From NCBI GenBank assembly GCA_963513935.1, contig OY740768.1, positions 33,230,216 to 33,294,215 on the forward strand: a DNA stretch of 64,000 bases. The letters are read 5' to 3'. The notes below the pieces were generated by a model, which saw only the letters and a program-made list of their open reading frames with translations, was not told the origin of the DNA and ran no database searches. Made by a program: the position numbers and the translations under genes. This stretch comes from Aphrophora alni. Taxonomy: Eukaryota > Arthropoda > Insecta > Hemiptera > Aphrophoridae. Positions 1 through 13,261 of this stretch are shown here, one piece after another; positions within the stretch are counted from its first letter, which is position 1, and every line of letters starts with the position of its first letter.

Positions 1-1240
1 TTTTCATATTTATTGCAAATTCAATATTTCTGGAATTTATTGAAATACCGATGTAAAGCATTTTTATTCTTTTCATTTGTTTATGAAATTTTATATACAA
101 AATTAATATGTAGTGTTTCACCATTAAGGAAAATCATTAGAAAATAGTACCATTGATTAAACTGCACTTGTTTTATTTACTCAATTCGTCTTCCTAAATT
201 GTTTTAAACATCATAAATTAATTATACGTTTCAGTTTTGTTATATTTTTCAATTGCAGAACATTGTAAGAATAATGTAACAATATAGGTTATTTTACTAT
301 TTTACAAACAATACTTCGTAGAAAATGAAAATAATCACTAGAGAAATGTTTTATAATTGCTAATAATTGCACAATGTTTAATTTATAATGTGAAAAAATA
401 AATTAAACAATATAAATTGTATATAACTTTAAAAACTTAATCTCTTTTCTTCATGGAACATAATTAAAAGAAAGTATAAAAGCATTTATACAGGTTTAAA
501 GAAACTAAATTTGAAAAGCCAATGATTATAAAATAATAAAATTAACATAATAGACCAATCTATAATGTATAAATTTCTATTTTTCCTTAAGGTATACAAC
601 GCTTGTAGTTCAAACTTCAAAAATTTACATTTACTTTTGCATTTTTATTTATTATACTTAAAACATAAGTTTATATTTCATAACAAAATTCAGTAATAAA
701 TACACTTTGAATCGTAATTGTATGGGTCTATTTAACAAAAATGTATTCAAGACGCAAAACAATTTCTTTACATGAGATACGAAATATTTTTAAATTGTGC
801 AAAAAGTATATGATTTACAAATATAAATGTTTTATTAAATAAATACTTTTACTGAAAAATAAAAGCAAAAACAAAAATTAATTGAAGGGTGTCCTAAGTA
901 ACCAACAATTATTTGCTACTCATCGGTGCTTGAAAACAGTTAAAAGTGTACCTAGTTACCTACAGATAACAAAGAAAAGAATAATAATAATATACTAAAG
1001 CGGGAATGATGTCATTTCTTTGAAATGGACTGGAAGATTATTCTATATCGAGGGCTGGTCGTTATATTGAAGTATTCTGTCATGTTCAATCCAAAATGAT
1101 TGTGAATATCAGACGATTTTTAAGAATCCTTTATATCGAAACATATTGATTATATATTGTTTAATTATTTCGTTTAACTACAGAACAATAGGATATGGTT
1201 TCATGATCCAACATCTTAAAACAAGAATTTGAATGAAGAG
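1..1240. other. AT-rich non-coding sequence
   Basis: Very AT-rich sequence with many short A and T runs and stops in all frames. No open frame, splice-site pair, repeat or RNA structure stands out. Confidence 0.6.
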
Positions 1241-1244
1241 TTTT

Positions 1245-3430
1245 GTTCAATTTGTGAACACACTGGTAAAAAAAATGAAGATAGATTGCAAAATACTAAA
1301 CAAAGATAAACAAATCAGAAAGGATTTACCTGAACTCTATAGAGAAGATAGATTGTAGATGCCATCAGCCAATCTCAACTATTAGAGACAACGAAATAAC
1401 ATTTCAAGGATTAAGTTTTTCTAAATTTTATAACAATTATATTTGCATACATTAATTATTTATTGCAAGTATACTGTGATATAGAATTCTCGGTATTCAA
1501 ATTTATGCTACTATGTATAATAATTGTTTTAAGTTTGAATTATTACACACCTCCCTAAATATTATGAAAACATGACTATCATCATGGTTAAGAAACGTTA
1601 TTAATATTGTAAACGCGAAATACAAGGTTAGGTACGGTTTGGTTTGAGTAAAGGCACTAGACAATGATAAACACATTAGAAAGGAGTTGCTTGACTTGTA
1701 TTGGGAAGCTAAATTGAAGTTTCCATGAGCTAATTTCAGACACTAGAAACAAGATCAATAATGTTTTGTAGAAATAAAATTTCAGAGAAATATGTTTTTC
1801 TTAAATTTTATAATAATTATGAGTGCAGACATTTTTTATTGCATATGATCTTGGGTAATCAGTGTTCAAATTAAATTTTTGTTTTATTTAGATGGTAAGA
1901 TTGTCACACTCACATGCCTGAATATTATGAAAACATAAATATCAAAATGAATTTGAAACATTATGGATATTATTAAAGTAGAAGTATAAGTGAAGTTGGA
2001 TTAGGTTAGGTTAGGTCAGGTCCGATTTATGCAAAATTCTAGATAATAATAAACAAATTAGAAGGAAATTACCTGTACTCTATAAGGAATCTATTTTGAA
2101 AATGGTGTGATCAATTTCAAACATTAAAAACCAGAACAATATTGTTTTATGAATATAAAGTCTCATAGAATTACATTAAAAAAAAAAATATTAACAATTA
2201 TTATGCTTACATACATTTATTATTACAAGTATACTAGGGTTATCGGTCTTCAAATTTACCTTTATAGAGGCACTAATATTATTAATACGACTTGCTTGTG
2301 ATCTTTTTTTTTGTTCTTGTTATTAAAAAGAGAAAAAACAAAATTATCAAAATGGCTATTAAAGGTAAAACAACAAAATTTTCAAAATGGCTTTTAAACG
2401 TGGTCGTTATTTTTTACGCAAAAGATTCAGTTAGTTTTAGTATTCATTGTGATTGCATACATTTATTATTACAAGTAAACTAAGGTTATGGGTGTTCAAA
2501 TTTATGTTACTGTATATATTGTTTTTTCATGAAGTTAATAAATATTAGTATGACCCGCTTGCCTTTATGTTATGTTCTTTTGATCATTGTTGTTTAAGGA
2601 GAAACAAAAAAATTTTGAAAAGTGCTATGAAACGTGGTCGATATTTTTAACGCAAAAGGTTCGGTTTAGTTAGGTTAGGTTTGTGCAAAACCATAAACAA
2701 TGACAAACAAACTAAAACGAACTTTCTTGGACTTCCTAAGTAAGTTAAATTGAGGATGAATTGTGTCGATTTAGCCATTAGAAACATGAACAATCTTGTT
2801 TATGAAAATGAAGTTTCATATAAATACTTTTTTTCAAAATTTATTAATAATTATAATTACATAAATTTATTATTAAAAATAAACTACGGTTTTCTAGGTT
2901 CAAATTTATGTTACTATAATAGGCAATAATGTATATTTTTATTTAGCCACTAATATTAATAACACTCACCTGCCTGAATATTTTAACAACCTAATAGTCA
3001 AAATGGCTATGAAACGTAGATATTTGTATGTAGAAGGTTAGGTTAGGTTAGATCAGATTTGTAAAAACCCCTAAATAATGACAAACGACTTAGAAAAAAC
3101 TTACAAAGACTCTACAGGTAAGCTAAATTAAAGATTATTTTGGTCAATTTTAGCTATTAGATAAAAGAACATACTCTATTTTTTTAATGAAAACAAATTT
3201 TCACAGAATTACGTTTTATTCTGAATTTAGTAATAGTTATGATTGCATATATTTATAATTACAAGTAAATTATGATGTAGGATTCTCGGTGTTAAAATGT
3301 ATGTACTATTTGTTTTCTGTTGATGTTAATGTTGCTACGATTGTTTTATCTGAATATTATGAAAACATAAATATCAAAATGTTTATGAAACGTTAAGGGT
3401 ATTGTTAAATCATAAGGTTATGTTTCATTC
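1245..3430. repeat. Diverged ~385-bp tandem array carrying TTAGGTTAGG
   Basis: About six diverged copies of one unit follow each other in the same orientation. The landmark resembling GATTGCATACATTTATTATTACAAGTA recurs near 1441, 1821, 2203, 2451, 2856 and 3241, so spacing is about 380-405 bp, with one shortened unit of about 250 bp. Each unit also has an ACAAACAAATTAGAAGG-like block, a GAATATTATGAAAACAT block, and a GAAACGT block followed by GGTTAGG-type sequence near 1626, 2001, 2660 and 3040. Stops are frequent and no coding frame is shared between units. This looks like an old, decaying satellite or tandemly amplified element. Confidence 0.8.
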
Positions 3431-4860
3431 TAAAAACAAATTTTACATTTCCAACAAACAACTAGAGTTTGTTATTCTTTGTTTATCGAATCTACTTGAA
3501 TTCCTTCTGATTAAATTTATGTTTACTTTAACATCAGAAGTACTGCGTTTGTTATAGTAAATCTTTGAAATTTTCTTTCGGAAATAAATACATCAAAGAA
3601 TATTTCTGTAAAAATAACTCAAATACCTTTTGAGTCTTTGTTTCCATAAGCACGTTTCTTGTTTTCTTCACAAAAGAGTTGCCAATCTGTTTCTTGCAGA
3701 TTATTCTACCTACACGTCTTTGCAGATATCTTCCTATATAACAACCTTATGTCGCTTTCACCGTTTATTACATACTTGGGAATTTCATATCTCAATTTCG
3801 TACAAAATGCTGAGAAATGTACTTTCCTCCCGTTCCCTTATCTGTAAATTGAATATACTATAGGCTATATTGAACTAATATTATGTTTATTAGATATCAA
3901 ATAGATTCCCATAAAGTGAATAAAATGTTGTGTATTTTGAAAATATACGACCAAAGAAGCAATAAACGTATTTTATTGGTTTATCAAATCAATATACCTG
4001 TATTTCAGTTTCAAGGCTGACGGTAGCCTAGCAACTGAGGTTTTAACGATGCATATTTCCCTTGGAGAAAGACGAGATTTAAAATTTATTGATAATTTCT
4101 AAAAATATGTTTACGTCGAATATTGGTAAATTTGGTATATAATTTGTGACTAATCCTGGTAACGCCGGCACCGGAGACTATGAAATATTCACCGATCCTA
4201 ATCCGTAGGAGTTATTTTATCCACCATTTTGTCACCCTATAGTATGACTGATTGTGTTAGTAAACGATCTATATTTCGTTACTTTGGTTCTATTCTGCTC
4301 AAGTTTTTATGTAGGGTTTTTAAGGTATGTTAAGTTCGTTAACAGGAAAATAGATTAGTAATATTAAAATGACGAAAAATTTCTAATTTCAAATAACGAG
4401 TTTTCGAAAATAACATTTGATCTATATCCTTACAATCATTTTGTGCAAAATCAGATAGATATTATGAAATACAATTGTTACCACCTTGTCTTTAAGTTTG
4501 AAATAATCAACAATTAGCAACAATGTCAGGTGAAATTTCAGCCAAATTTAGCATGTAAGCGCTATCAGTATTTCCGAAAAAAAATGTGCTTTTTAGTTTC
4601 ATACCTTTCTGAAAACATTTACAACAATCATCGTGTGACCGAACATCCAGACGTTATTATTCTCGTTACAAATCTGTTGTGGCCTCTAAACTATAAACTG
4701 GACTGATGTTTATTAAAGTTATACTAAAATTTAACTTTTTTGATCCGAACATAACTAATTTTATCAATCTTTCGTGTAACTATAAACACGTTTTGTGACG
4801 ATTTTGTTTTAGCAGGTAACAATAATTACAAAATTGTAAAGATAAATTTTAACATTTTTA
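3431..4860. other. AT-rich non-coding sequence
   Basis: No supported gene. Short open frames around 3630-3863 have ordinary AT-rich composition, overlap each other in two frames and show no domain. Nothing else stands out. Confidence 0.55.
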
Positions 4861-4871
4861 GTTATGAAAAT

Positions 4872-4980
4872 CCATATGAAAGTCCACTATTCATTTATGA
4901 ATATCCATAATGAACATGGATTTTTATGAAAGTCCACTATTCATGATTTTTATGATATCCACTATTCTTTATTTTTTGAC
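4872..4980. repeat. Short degenerate direct repeat
   Basis: The block TATGAAAGTCCACTATTCAT occurs twice (near 4875 and 4926), and a third, altered copy, TATGATATCCACTATTC, follows near 4959. The spacing is irregular at about 50 and 33 bp. Confidence 0.7.
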
Positions 4981-6440
4981 ACGTTTTTGACACTATGTTT
5001 AACTAAACCGAAATGAAAACAAACAATGGCTTCACCAAATCTTCTAAAATTATTCCCCTCTATTATTTTACTTCTTACTCTTCTTCCGTAATTTCCTCAC
5101 ATTTAAGTTATGATATTTTATGGAAACATAAACTTCATACTATTTAAAAGCTGTTGGAATCCCTTTTGAAGACGTTTCCAACTGCATATCTCCATATAGT
5201 TTGTTATTACCACCGAACTAATATACAGTTCACAATATATAATCTTATAGAAAGAAATTAAGAAATTTTCTAATGATAATTTGAATACTTCAAGTATTTA
5301 AGTAAAGAAGTCACTATTGTTAAGTTTGGGATTTTCTTGAAAACAAAATTGATTTTTTTTTTTAGCTTTTCGTTTATTCTTGGTTGGATACGTTATACAC
5401 AAAACATTCCATCCTGTAGAATATTTTCCTTAGGCCTAGTAATCTTCAGCTTTATCTGTATCGGAATTGTTAAACGATTATTTTGGAAACGTCTTTATTT
5501 GGTTTAAAATGAAACTATTTTTTTATATTACACTACGTTGCAGTATTTATTTCAAATCGATATTTAGTTTCTTTTACGACCAACCTTAATTGTGTTGATA
5601 TTTCTTTGATATCTTTATACAAACCAATAACTAAAATATCAGACAAAGTTTATAAAAACACTGAACGAATTCAAATAACTGCATCAAGTAGTTTGGAAGA
5701 TTGGTGACACTGGTGCAGTCGAGACCTCTTGTAATGGCCAATTAGACGCCGCATGTCATAAGGTTATAAAATAAGTTGCTAAGCTCATTAGAAAGTTAGC
5801 TTTTGTACTTATTAAAATACAAAGGGGTTTATTATGTAAAATAAATAATAATGCGTTGTTAATAGCATTCCACAATGGATAAACCTCTTGTGATTATAAC
5901 CGACTGACATCACCACAGTCCTAAACGCCTCTGATTGAAAACAAGACTGGGATTTGTGATAAGAATTAATGGTACGAAAGTTTTAATTTTGGCTTAAGTT
6001 ATATATAAAATAGATATACAATATTTTACAGTTATAAAAATTAAAACAATACTCAAAGTGAGATTCATTAAAATGGGTTATTTAACTATTGATTAAAATT
6101 ACCAAAACTTAGTGACAATCACCTGTGCCCTTGAAAACAAGGGATATCTGATTTTCAAAAAAAATCTGTACTTAATAAGAGAAAAGTTAATAAAAGAACA
6201 TTATGTTCATCATAATGATATTTGTATGAGGACAAATTTGTATTTTCATTGATAATTGTATAGTTTCGATTATTTCATTGTCTATTTACTAATTTACATA
6301 GTTGTTACGTCATTAAATTTCATTAGTACAATAGTACATTTATTAATATTAAACGATGAATACATGGTGCAAATACAATATAAAATTTTCTCACTTAGGC
6401 CTACTCATTCCTCAAACAAAACAAAACAAACAAAAAAAAT
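4981..6440. other. AT-rich non-coding sequence
   Basis: No recognisable gene, RNA or repeat. The segment around 5700-5760 is slightly richer in GC but has no open frame of note. Confidence 0.5.
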
Positions 6441-6480
6441 AACCTCACCAAACGTGTCAGTTCGGTAGTTGTCAGTAAAA
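6441..6480 (-). repeat. Fragment of dispersed repeat family B
   Basis: GGTAGTTGTCAGT followed by a poly-A run is the reverse complement of the ACTGACAACTACC block that ends the family B copies at 9.5, 37.4 and 62.1 kb. Only the terminal part is recognisable. Confidence 0.45.
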
Positions 6481-6502
6481 AAAAAGAAGAAAAATTGACT
6501 AT

Positions 6503-6515
6503 TTATATATATTAT

Positions 6516-6585
<70 letters not shown>

Positions 6586-6599
6586 ATATATATATATAT
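6503..6599. repeat. (TA)n microsatellite, interrupted
   Basis: About 97 bp of alternating TA with a few TAT interruptions. It can form cruciform or slipped structures. Confidence 0.97.
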
Positions 6600-7830
6600 G
6601 TTTAAACGTCCTATGCTTTTGGGTTTTAGAGCCAACACAGCTTTATCGCTATTTAAGTTTGGACAAAGGCATCATTATGTAATTTTTATGATATGCAAAT
6701 TGAAAATTATGTAATTGTGGACTATTACATTGTCACTTCACTAAATTTAATAATTATAAAATATGGGATACATTTATGGCATTAAACGGCGAAAAATATA
6801 ATTTCTGCAAATACTTCATTTACAAAATGTTAATTATTTTTGTAACATACAAAAAAGTCTAAGTTTAAAAACAGTCTTATTAATAAACTACTTATGAGAT
6901 TAAATTATGAAAATCCAATGATAATCGTCTGAGAAGTAAAGATGGCCGTCTTAATAACAAAAAAATAAAATAAATAAAAAATAAAACACAGCTTGTCCTT
7001 AAATTAAGCAATTAATTGAAGTGCAAACTATATCACATTGAGAAGAGATTAGAGGAGACAACTTGCAAATTGGTTCACCAGATTTGTCACATTTTCCTTA
7101 ACGTTTTTACAGTTTTGTTTTTGGAGTGGTTTAAAACGTATAAAATGCAAAATATCATTCAAAAATTCTCAGTGTCTAGTACATAAACTCCACGAAAGAG
7201 GAACTTACAATCGCTTTACACGACATCAATTGTTCGACAAGTGTTCCCTGAGAAACATCTAAAACTTTACCCAGACCAAAGAAAAAAGTATTTTGTTACG
7301 TAAATCTACTCTTCCTTTCCTTTATATTTTTATCTTATTGATCTATCACTTACTCCTATCAGACAAAAACGTTTGTATTATAATATTTGAAATAACACTG
7401 TTGTACATCTAATTTGTATATACAACCACGATGTATACGAAAACATACAAACAGCTAATAAAACAAAATAATAGAAATCATTTAGTTCGCTCAATCAGAT
7501 AATTGAATTTAAATAAATATCTTTTGATGTCCCTCGTTCAATAAAAATAAACTTCATTTACTAACGCCAAATTACCTCTAGATATACATATACTTTACCA
7601 TCAACAATCAGGCTTTGTCTATTTTGTGGTTTCATTACACCAAATACAACTGTCAAACTCAGGCCAGTAAACACGATTGATATATTTAGGAGCTGATTGA
7701 TAGCATGTGTTTGTAATCCTGTTGTGCGGATCTTAGGTAGTAGAAATCAGTTTATTGACAGTAAATATAGGTAGTGTGATTAGTACCTATATTTACTAAA
7801 ATAATAATCCTTGGAACCGGTCAGTTGTGT
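6600..7830. other. AT-rich non-coding sequence
   Basis: No open frame, exon signal or repeat was recognised in this stretch. Confidence 0.5.
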
Positions 7831-7835
7831 CCTGT

Positions 7836-8262
7836 TTAAGCTACTTTACAATCAGTACTCGTAGTTGAATTTCTAGCTGTTAATCCAATTTTTCGTACTT
7901 CCCCAATTTTCGATTTTGTTGGATCAACGCCGTAATTTGTTGAGCCTTCGCGGAAATTGAACCAGAATCTTACCGCACACAAAGAGAGACCATTTACCAC
8001 TAAAACATCATCTTTGACTATACTAACGTCGCTAGTAGCTGGAACTCTAGCTGAACCTGTAACGTTTTCATGTAGTCTTGGGTTATATCCCTTTCTTTCG
8101 TCTTTCTTATCAGGTCTCATTTGATCAACTTTGGTTCTCTTCCAACTCTGAACCTATTGGAATATTCGATGGATAGAGTATAATTTGATGTTTTTTCTTC
8201 CATTTTTTAAAGGCAATAACGTCTGAAAAGTTTTTACCTTTAAACAACAAGGAAATAAAAAT
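7836..8262 (-). repeat. Family C dispersed repeat with a 94-codon open frame
   Basis: Read on the minus strand, this begins with CTTGTTGTTTAAAGG and an AAACTTTTCAGAC block (8205-8262) that match the copy at 19.5 kb. It continues with a CCTGATAAGAAAGACGAAAG block and a GTTCAGCTAG block that match the copies at 10.8, 19.7 and 48.1 kb. An ATG-initiated frame of 94 codons covers 7836-8120. Local GC content is higher than in the flanks. The frame shows no domain I recognise. Because it overlaps a dispersed repeat, I read it as part of a decayed mobile element rather than a host gene. A chance open frame is also possible. Confidence 0.5.
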
Positions 8263-9057
8263 CAGGACAATCATTCCTTAAAACAATGCCTTATGCCATT
8301 TCTTAATTTTACCACGAAGTAATACTTCGTTTTGATCAAAACTGTATTAATTCTAAAGAGCAATTACTTCCCCATCAAACTTTGTACATTTGTTGGAATT
8401 AACAATTATTATTTATCATACTCATAATTTGACAATATATGACTCAATGTAAGACCATAGGAATACTGGAATAACGTTTTACAAAATGAATATTTACATA
8501 ATGAAAATTAAAATTGAAATTTAAAAAATATACATAGGAAATATAAAAAAGACTTGATGCATAATCCGTTAGACCATTCATAACTTCTTTTAAAAATATC
8601 TGAAGGTATGACGTATATTTAATAATGTTAACCCAAAATATGAGTGATAAATGAAATACGTAATTAATAATGATAAAAAATATTTCTTGAATTAATCCGA
8701 CTCTACAATGTTCATAAACAATATTTAAATTAAGTATTATGATAATTTAATAACAATAATGAACATAAATAACACTTCAGTAACCATACAAACTTTTTTA
8801 ATAAACATACTCTCCAAATATCACTTGATGAGGTTAAGCAACTTCGGTGCCGTATAGAGATAGAAATGTATATACGTTGTTTTACGAGGTTGCAGTAAAT
8901 CACATTTTAAATTTAGACCTTAAGCTAGGTTTATCTTTGACATGCTCTAAATTATTGTTCCCGCACATAATATAAAACATTCTCAAAAATAAATTTCCAA
9001 CTGAGATGCAACAAATTTAATTTCTTGTACAAAGCAAAAGAATGCTGGCATTTTGAT
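8263..9057. other. AT-rich non-coding sequence
   Basis: Nothing recognisable apart from AT-rich sequence. Confidence 0.5.
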
Positions 9058-9536
9058 CTCTTTAACTTTAAAAATTTGGGGATGTCTGCCATAAAAAAAA
9101 AAAAAAAAAAAACACAAAATTACAATATTCTCAAATCGGTTCCAACGGCTATGATAAACGTTTGCTCAAATGTAGCCACTAAGGACTCAAATAAACTTAT
9201 TGATTGACATCTCTCTAAAAGTACGGGGTCCTGAGTTATCGGTATAAACCAAAAAAAAATCCCCATGGGTGTTTTATGCGTGACACAATCTCTCAATATT
9301 AGCTATACTGATTTCGTTTAAAGTTTATTGAAATATATACACAAGTGACTCAAATCCGTGTCAAAAATTATAAGTAAAAAATAAATTATAATTCAATAAT
9401 CGCCAAAAAGAAAAATGAAACTTGACTAAAACTTAGTTTAGGCAGTATTTAATTATATATTTTTTAAAGGGTTGTCATAGTTCATTTTCACTTTTTGACT
9501 GACAACTACAAAACTGAATTTTTGTTGATGAATAGT
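9058..9536 (+). repeat. Dispersed repeat family B, copy 1
   Basis: This shares, in the same order, a GAGTTATCGGTATAAACCAAA block (about 9233) and a CACTTTTTGACTGACAACTAC block (about 9490) with copies at 36.8-37.4 and 61.5-62.1 kb. An internal poly-A tract lies at 9092-9111. A 60-codon frame across the poly-A is not credible as a gene. Confidence 0.65.
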
Positions 9537-9743
9537 TTTAGTTGGGTCCTATTTGGTTTTAGGAATAAATAAGAAAATTTGTGCGATCTCTTTGTAAATT
9601 TAATATGTATTCCATTATATCCTAATTATATTAGTGAAAATGGTTATTAATTATTTGTATATTAAGTATAAGAATAGTATATAATGAGATTCCCAAATTT
9701 ATTTGAGGTGTACCAATTAATATTCTGAACTCCCAACATCATT

Positions 9744-9746
<3 letters not shown>

Positions 9747-9814
<68 letters not shown>

Positions 9815-9820
9815 TATATA
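9747..9820. repeat. (TA)n microsatellite
   Basis: About 74 bp of nearly pure TA dinucleotide repeat. Confidence 0.97.
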
Positions 9821-10079
9821 GTTGTATTTACAAAAAGAAAAGAAAACTTTTACTACAAGAATTACTGTTCTATGTTTTGCAAAGATACAGTGAAACGTAA
9901 AGCCTTTGGTTTGTGTTTAATACATGAATACAGACAGAAATAATTTCTCGCAAACCGCACAGAAATGAGAATAGTTGAATTGCAGAATATTCCACAGAGG
10001 TTAAATTTTCGTTATAAATTTTAAACAAGCTCTCCGTACAGAAGAAATAGTTTCATTTCTGTGCTATTACACAGGTTGG

Positions 10080-10290
10080 AGACATATTAATATTGGAGCA
10101 GTGTTGCCAAACTAGAAACAAGTGCGGTTGGCAAAGTTGCCTTGCCTCTATTACCAACTCATGCAATAAATTCCCTCAGCAGATGCAGGATTAATTTCCG
10201 TATTCTCCGGTAGTGTCACCCCCTAACATGTTCATCTCCTTTACGGTTCATTTCGCAATTGTTCGTCTCATCGTTCAATCTAAATCTCTA
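10080..10290. other. GC-richer non-coding segment
   Basis: Composition is visibly less AT-rich than the flanks. It contains an imperfect inverted pair, GTTGCCAAACT and GGTTGGCAAAGTTGCC (about 10103-10142). No frame or RNA is recognised. It could be a conserved non-coding element or an old repeat. Confidence 0.35.
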
Positions 10291-10639
10291 TCCACTTTAA
10301 AACATTAATTTAGCCATTTACAATACTTGCAATTTGTTGTTATGACAGATGAGTTATTTTATAAACGCCGTTTAATCAAACATACGAGTTGCCACATATA
10401 AACATGTTTTTATATTTGTCCTATTTGTTTTGTATTATTATTAATTTTAACTGTTTCTTTTATTTGTTTAATGTACTATGGTATATTATTTGGAAATATG
10501 GTAATATTACAGTGAAAATAAGATTAAGGAAATTAAATTAAGTTTCCTTAACAAACTTTGATTAAGCTAGGTTATTCATTTTTGTTATTTGATTTATGTA
10601 AAACGTGTTAAAAAATATTATGCTAAAAATATTGCGTCA

Positions 10640-10875
10640 GAAAAACTATTATTTTCTCTTCTTGTTTTTTATGGGCGACAAACCTTTCGGTCATCTTCAG
10701 ATTATAAAAAGAGAGAAAATATCTTAAAATAAAAACTTCTAGTTGTCAAATACTCTAGAAATAGGGTCGCAAAGTTCAAGTGTTGGTTAAGGGAGACTTG
10801 ATAGGAAAGATGTAAGGTTGAAATCTAATACAAAAGTACAGGAAAAAGGCGTAGATCAAGCTAGAAGATAAAAAA
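10640..10875 (+). repeat. Dispersed repeat family C, copy
   Basis: The order of blocks matches the copy at 19.5-19.73 kb: CTTCTTGTTTTTTATGGGCG, then ACAAACCTTTCGGTCATC, then AAATACTCTA, then GTTGGTTAAGGGAGAC, then GATAGGAAAGATG, then GGCGTAGATCAAGCTAG. It is diverged and has no open frame of note. Confidence 0.7.
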
Positions 10876-11342
10876 ACCATCAAAGAAGCCGTTCTTTAAA
10901 CAAATTGTAGATGTCCCCAAACAAATTTAATTATCGATTTGGACTTTTTTAAAAATAAAAACATATTTTAGAATGAATGTGCTTTTAACTGTAAATAATA
11001 TATATTTATTTACTCAGAATCAAAAAATAACACTTACAAATCTGGGTGCTTTAAAATGAGTTTTTGAAACTCTCATTAAAATAAAAACTTCAGATATTTA
11101 ATGAGCTTCAAAAACGTTCTCAAGTTTTTTTTTAGGAAACAATATTTTTAAAGATATTGGCCAAAAATGCTCCCTTAAATAGATATGCTTTCCCCTTTAC
11201 CTGGCTCTACAAATCATTTGTCATCAAATAAGAAGGAGATGGCCAGATTCTTGAAAGAGAAAGTTTTCAGTGAATAAACTCGGTGAAAGATATCATTGAT
11301 CCTCTACTTTTTCCTTCTTGGCACTATTTTTCATAAATAAAC

Positions 11343-11548
11343 ATTGAGCTAGAACGTGAATTTATTTATTCAAACGCGTTTCAACGACAAAGTCGCCATC
11401 TTCAGTGTTGCACGAGTTACGATAACTAAACTATAACTCAATAGTATTGTAGCTCGTGCATCACTGAAGACGGCGACTTTGTCATTGAAAAGCGTTTGAA
11501 TAAATAAACCTACTATTTGTGAGAATTCGTGTTCAAGTTATACTATCG
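11343..11548. mobile_element. Hairpin MITE-like element (family A), copy 1
   Basis: Arms of about 56 bp at 11361-11416 and 11453-11508 are near-perfect reverse complements around a ~36-bp centre. Each arm has the core ACTGAAGA, GGCGAC, TTT, GTCRTT, GAAA. The right flank GTGTTCAAGTTATACTATC matches the outer ends of the copies at 27.6 and 53.4 kb, which defines a family. It encodes no protein. Confidence 0.85.
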
Positions 11549-11674
11549 ATTTTTTTTAACGATCTGTTTAAAAGTTATTGTTTAATTGTGGATTGTTCAT
11601 ACTACGAGCGTAAATATCATTTATTCGAACATTTGTCATAACTTTAAGTACATGCAGATTAAATATAAAACATC

Positions 11675-12165
11675 TAACCCCCCCCCCCTACTTTTTTCAC
11701 AGATTTCGTCATATCGACTTCGAACTAAATGAAGTTTCATTATAAGTACGTATATTACGTTTTATGATGTGTTTAAATTTTCGCCCTCCATCTTGAATCT
11801 CCCATATTAGATTTTAATCAGTTTTTTTAAATTGCAACAGGGTGTTTGTTACATTAAATTTGCAGTAATCAAATTTCATACGTTTCCGGTGTTTTTTTCG
11901 TGAATGGAGATAGGTTAAAATAACTAAAAAATATTTATGCCTCTGAAATGAAGGTTGAAAAACTATGTTAAACCATTTATCAGAACACTTAGTTGCCATT
12001 TAAAAAATTGACTAAAATTCAAAATAGGGTATTCAAGATGGCGGCTGAAAATTTAACACATCACAAAGAGTAGTATAAGTATTTTGTATACACTAACATG
12101 ATTTAGTCCGAAACCGATATGATGAAAACTGAGGAAAAAAGTAGGGGGTTTGTTCACCCTGTAAA
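11675..12165. mobile_element. Long fold-back element (family D)
   Basis: The left arm (about 11677-11840) and right arm (about 11990-12155) are diverged reverse complements over roughly 160 bp. Paired landmarks are CCCCCTACTTTTTTC with GAAAAAAGTAGGGGG, CATATCGACTTCG with CGAAACCGATATG, and CCATCTTGAAT with ATTCAAGATGG. A ~150-bp spacer lies between the arms. A 61-codon frame in the spacer shows no domain. The structure fits a non-autonomous foldback or MITE, and no second copy was seen in the window. Confidence 0.8.
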
Positions 12166-13261
12166 ATTAATAACCGATGTTTTAAGAGTATGGATCAATT
12201 CTTGTTATCAAATGTTAAACGTAGAACATATGAAAAGAGTTAACATAACCTAGTAGTATTGTAACCAGGGCTAAAACTTAAACCTGATCAGTGACCAGTC
12301 AAAACAACTAAGCCTATACAATCGTTATTAAGAACGATTCCCACCAACAGAACCAACACACATACACAAGAAATTAGAAATCCCAAACTAACAAATTGAA
12401 ACGATAACATACACGTCAATATATACAAAACAGCTGTCTGTTAAAGGAACAGTTTTAAAATTTTATGAACAACCTCTCCGGATATTATCCTCTCTCAGTC
12501 TATAAAAAGTTTAACCCGTGACCTTGTAATTACTTCCTTCGGAGAATTAATCAGAAAACCTTCAGCTTTAATAAACGAAGAGCAATTTTTATTTTTATTT
12601 TGAATTAAAATTGAAATAACGGTAGCCAATCGACCTTATTTAATTTATTTCTACGCTAGTTTCACTGATAAAAATGTTCATTATCGTTTTGTACGAGACC
12701 AAATAGGTTTAGTTTCTATAAGTTTTTGCCCTTTATCTTAGGCTCCCAATTAAAATTATGATATTCAAACTAAATATGTTTGGCTATTTTCTATTTTTAC
12801 TTTTTAAACCCCGTATTACAATTGAAGGCAAATGTTATTGAATAAATTATACCATTTGACTTGTGTTATAAGTTTAGTCCAATATAACTTTAAAGCTGTA
12901 ATTGCATTTTCACAGTTACACTGTTTCAAAGGATAGGTTCACTGATTCCATTGAATCAATTCCTATATATAGTCACGTAGTATCTAATTTAGTTACGCTT
13001 ATATTAAGATTATAAAGGAGAGTGTCATTAGATACACATCATAAATACAAACAAAATGCATTTCAAGCTTGGAAATTTTTGCATTGATAATATTGTTTTA
13101 TTTTTAATATTTTCAATAATATCCTATCTATGATATATATTTTATTGATTCCCTCTTCTTCAATATAATTTTATTGATATAATTTGTCTCACTGAAACCC
13201 CCTGCATCACTAAAACCAGAAATATGATTACAAATTTATAGTATTTCAACGTATTATAAAT
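12166..13261. other. AT-rich non-coding sequence
   Basis: No recognisable gene, repeat or RNA. Confidence 0.5.
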
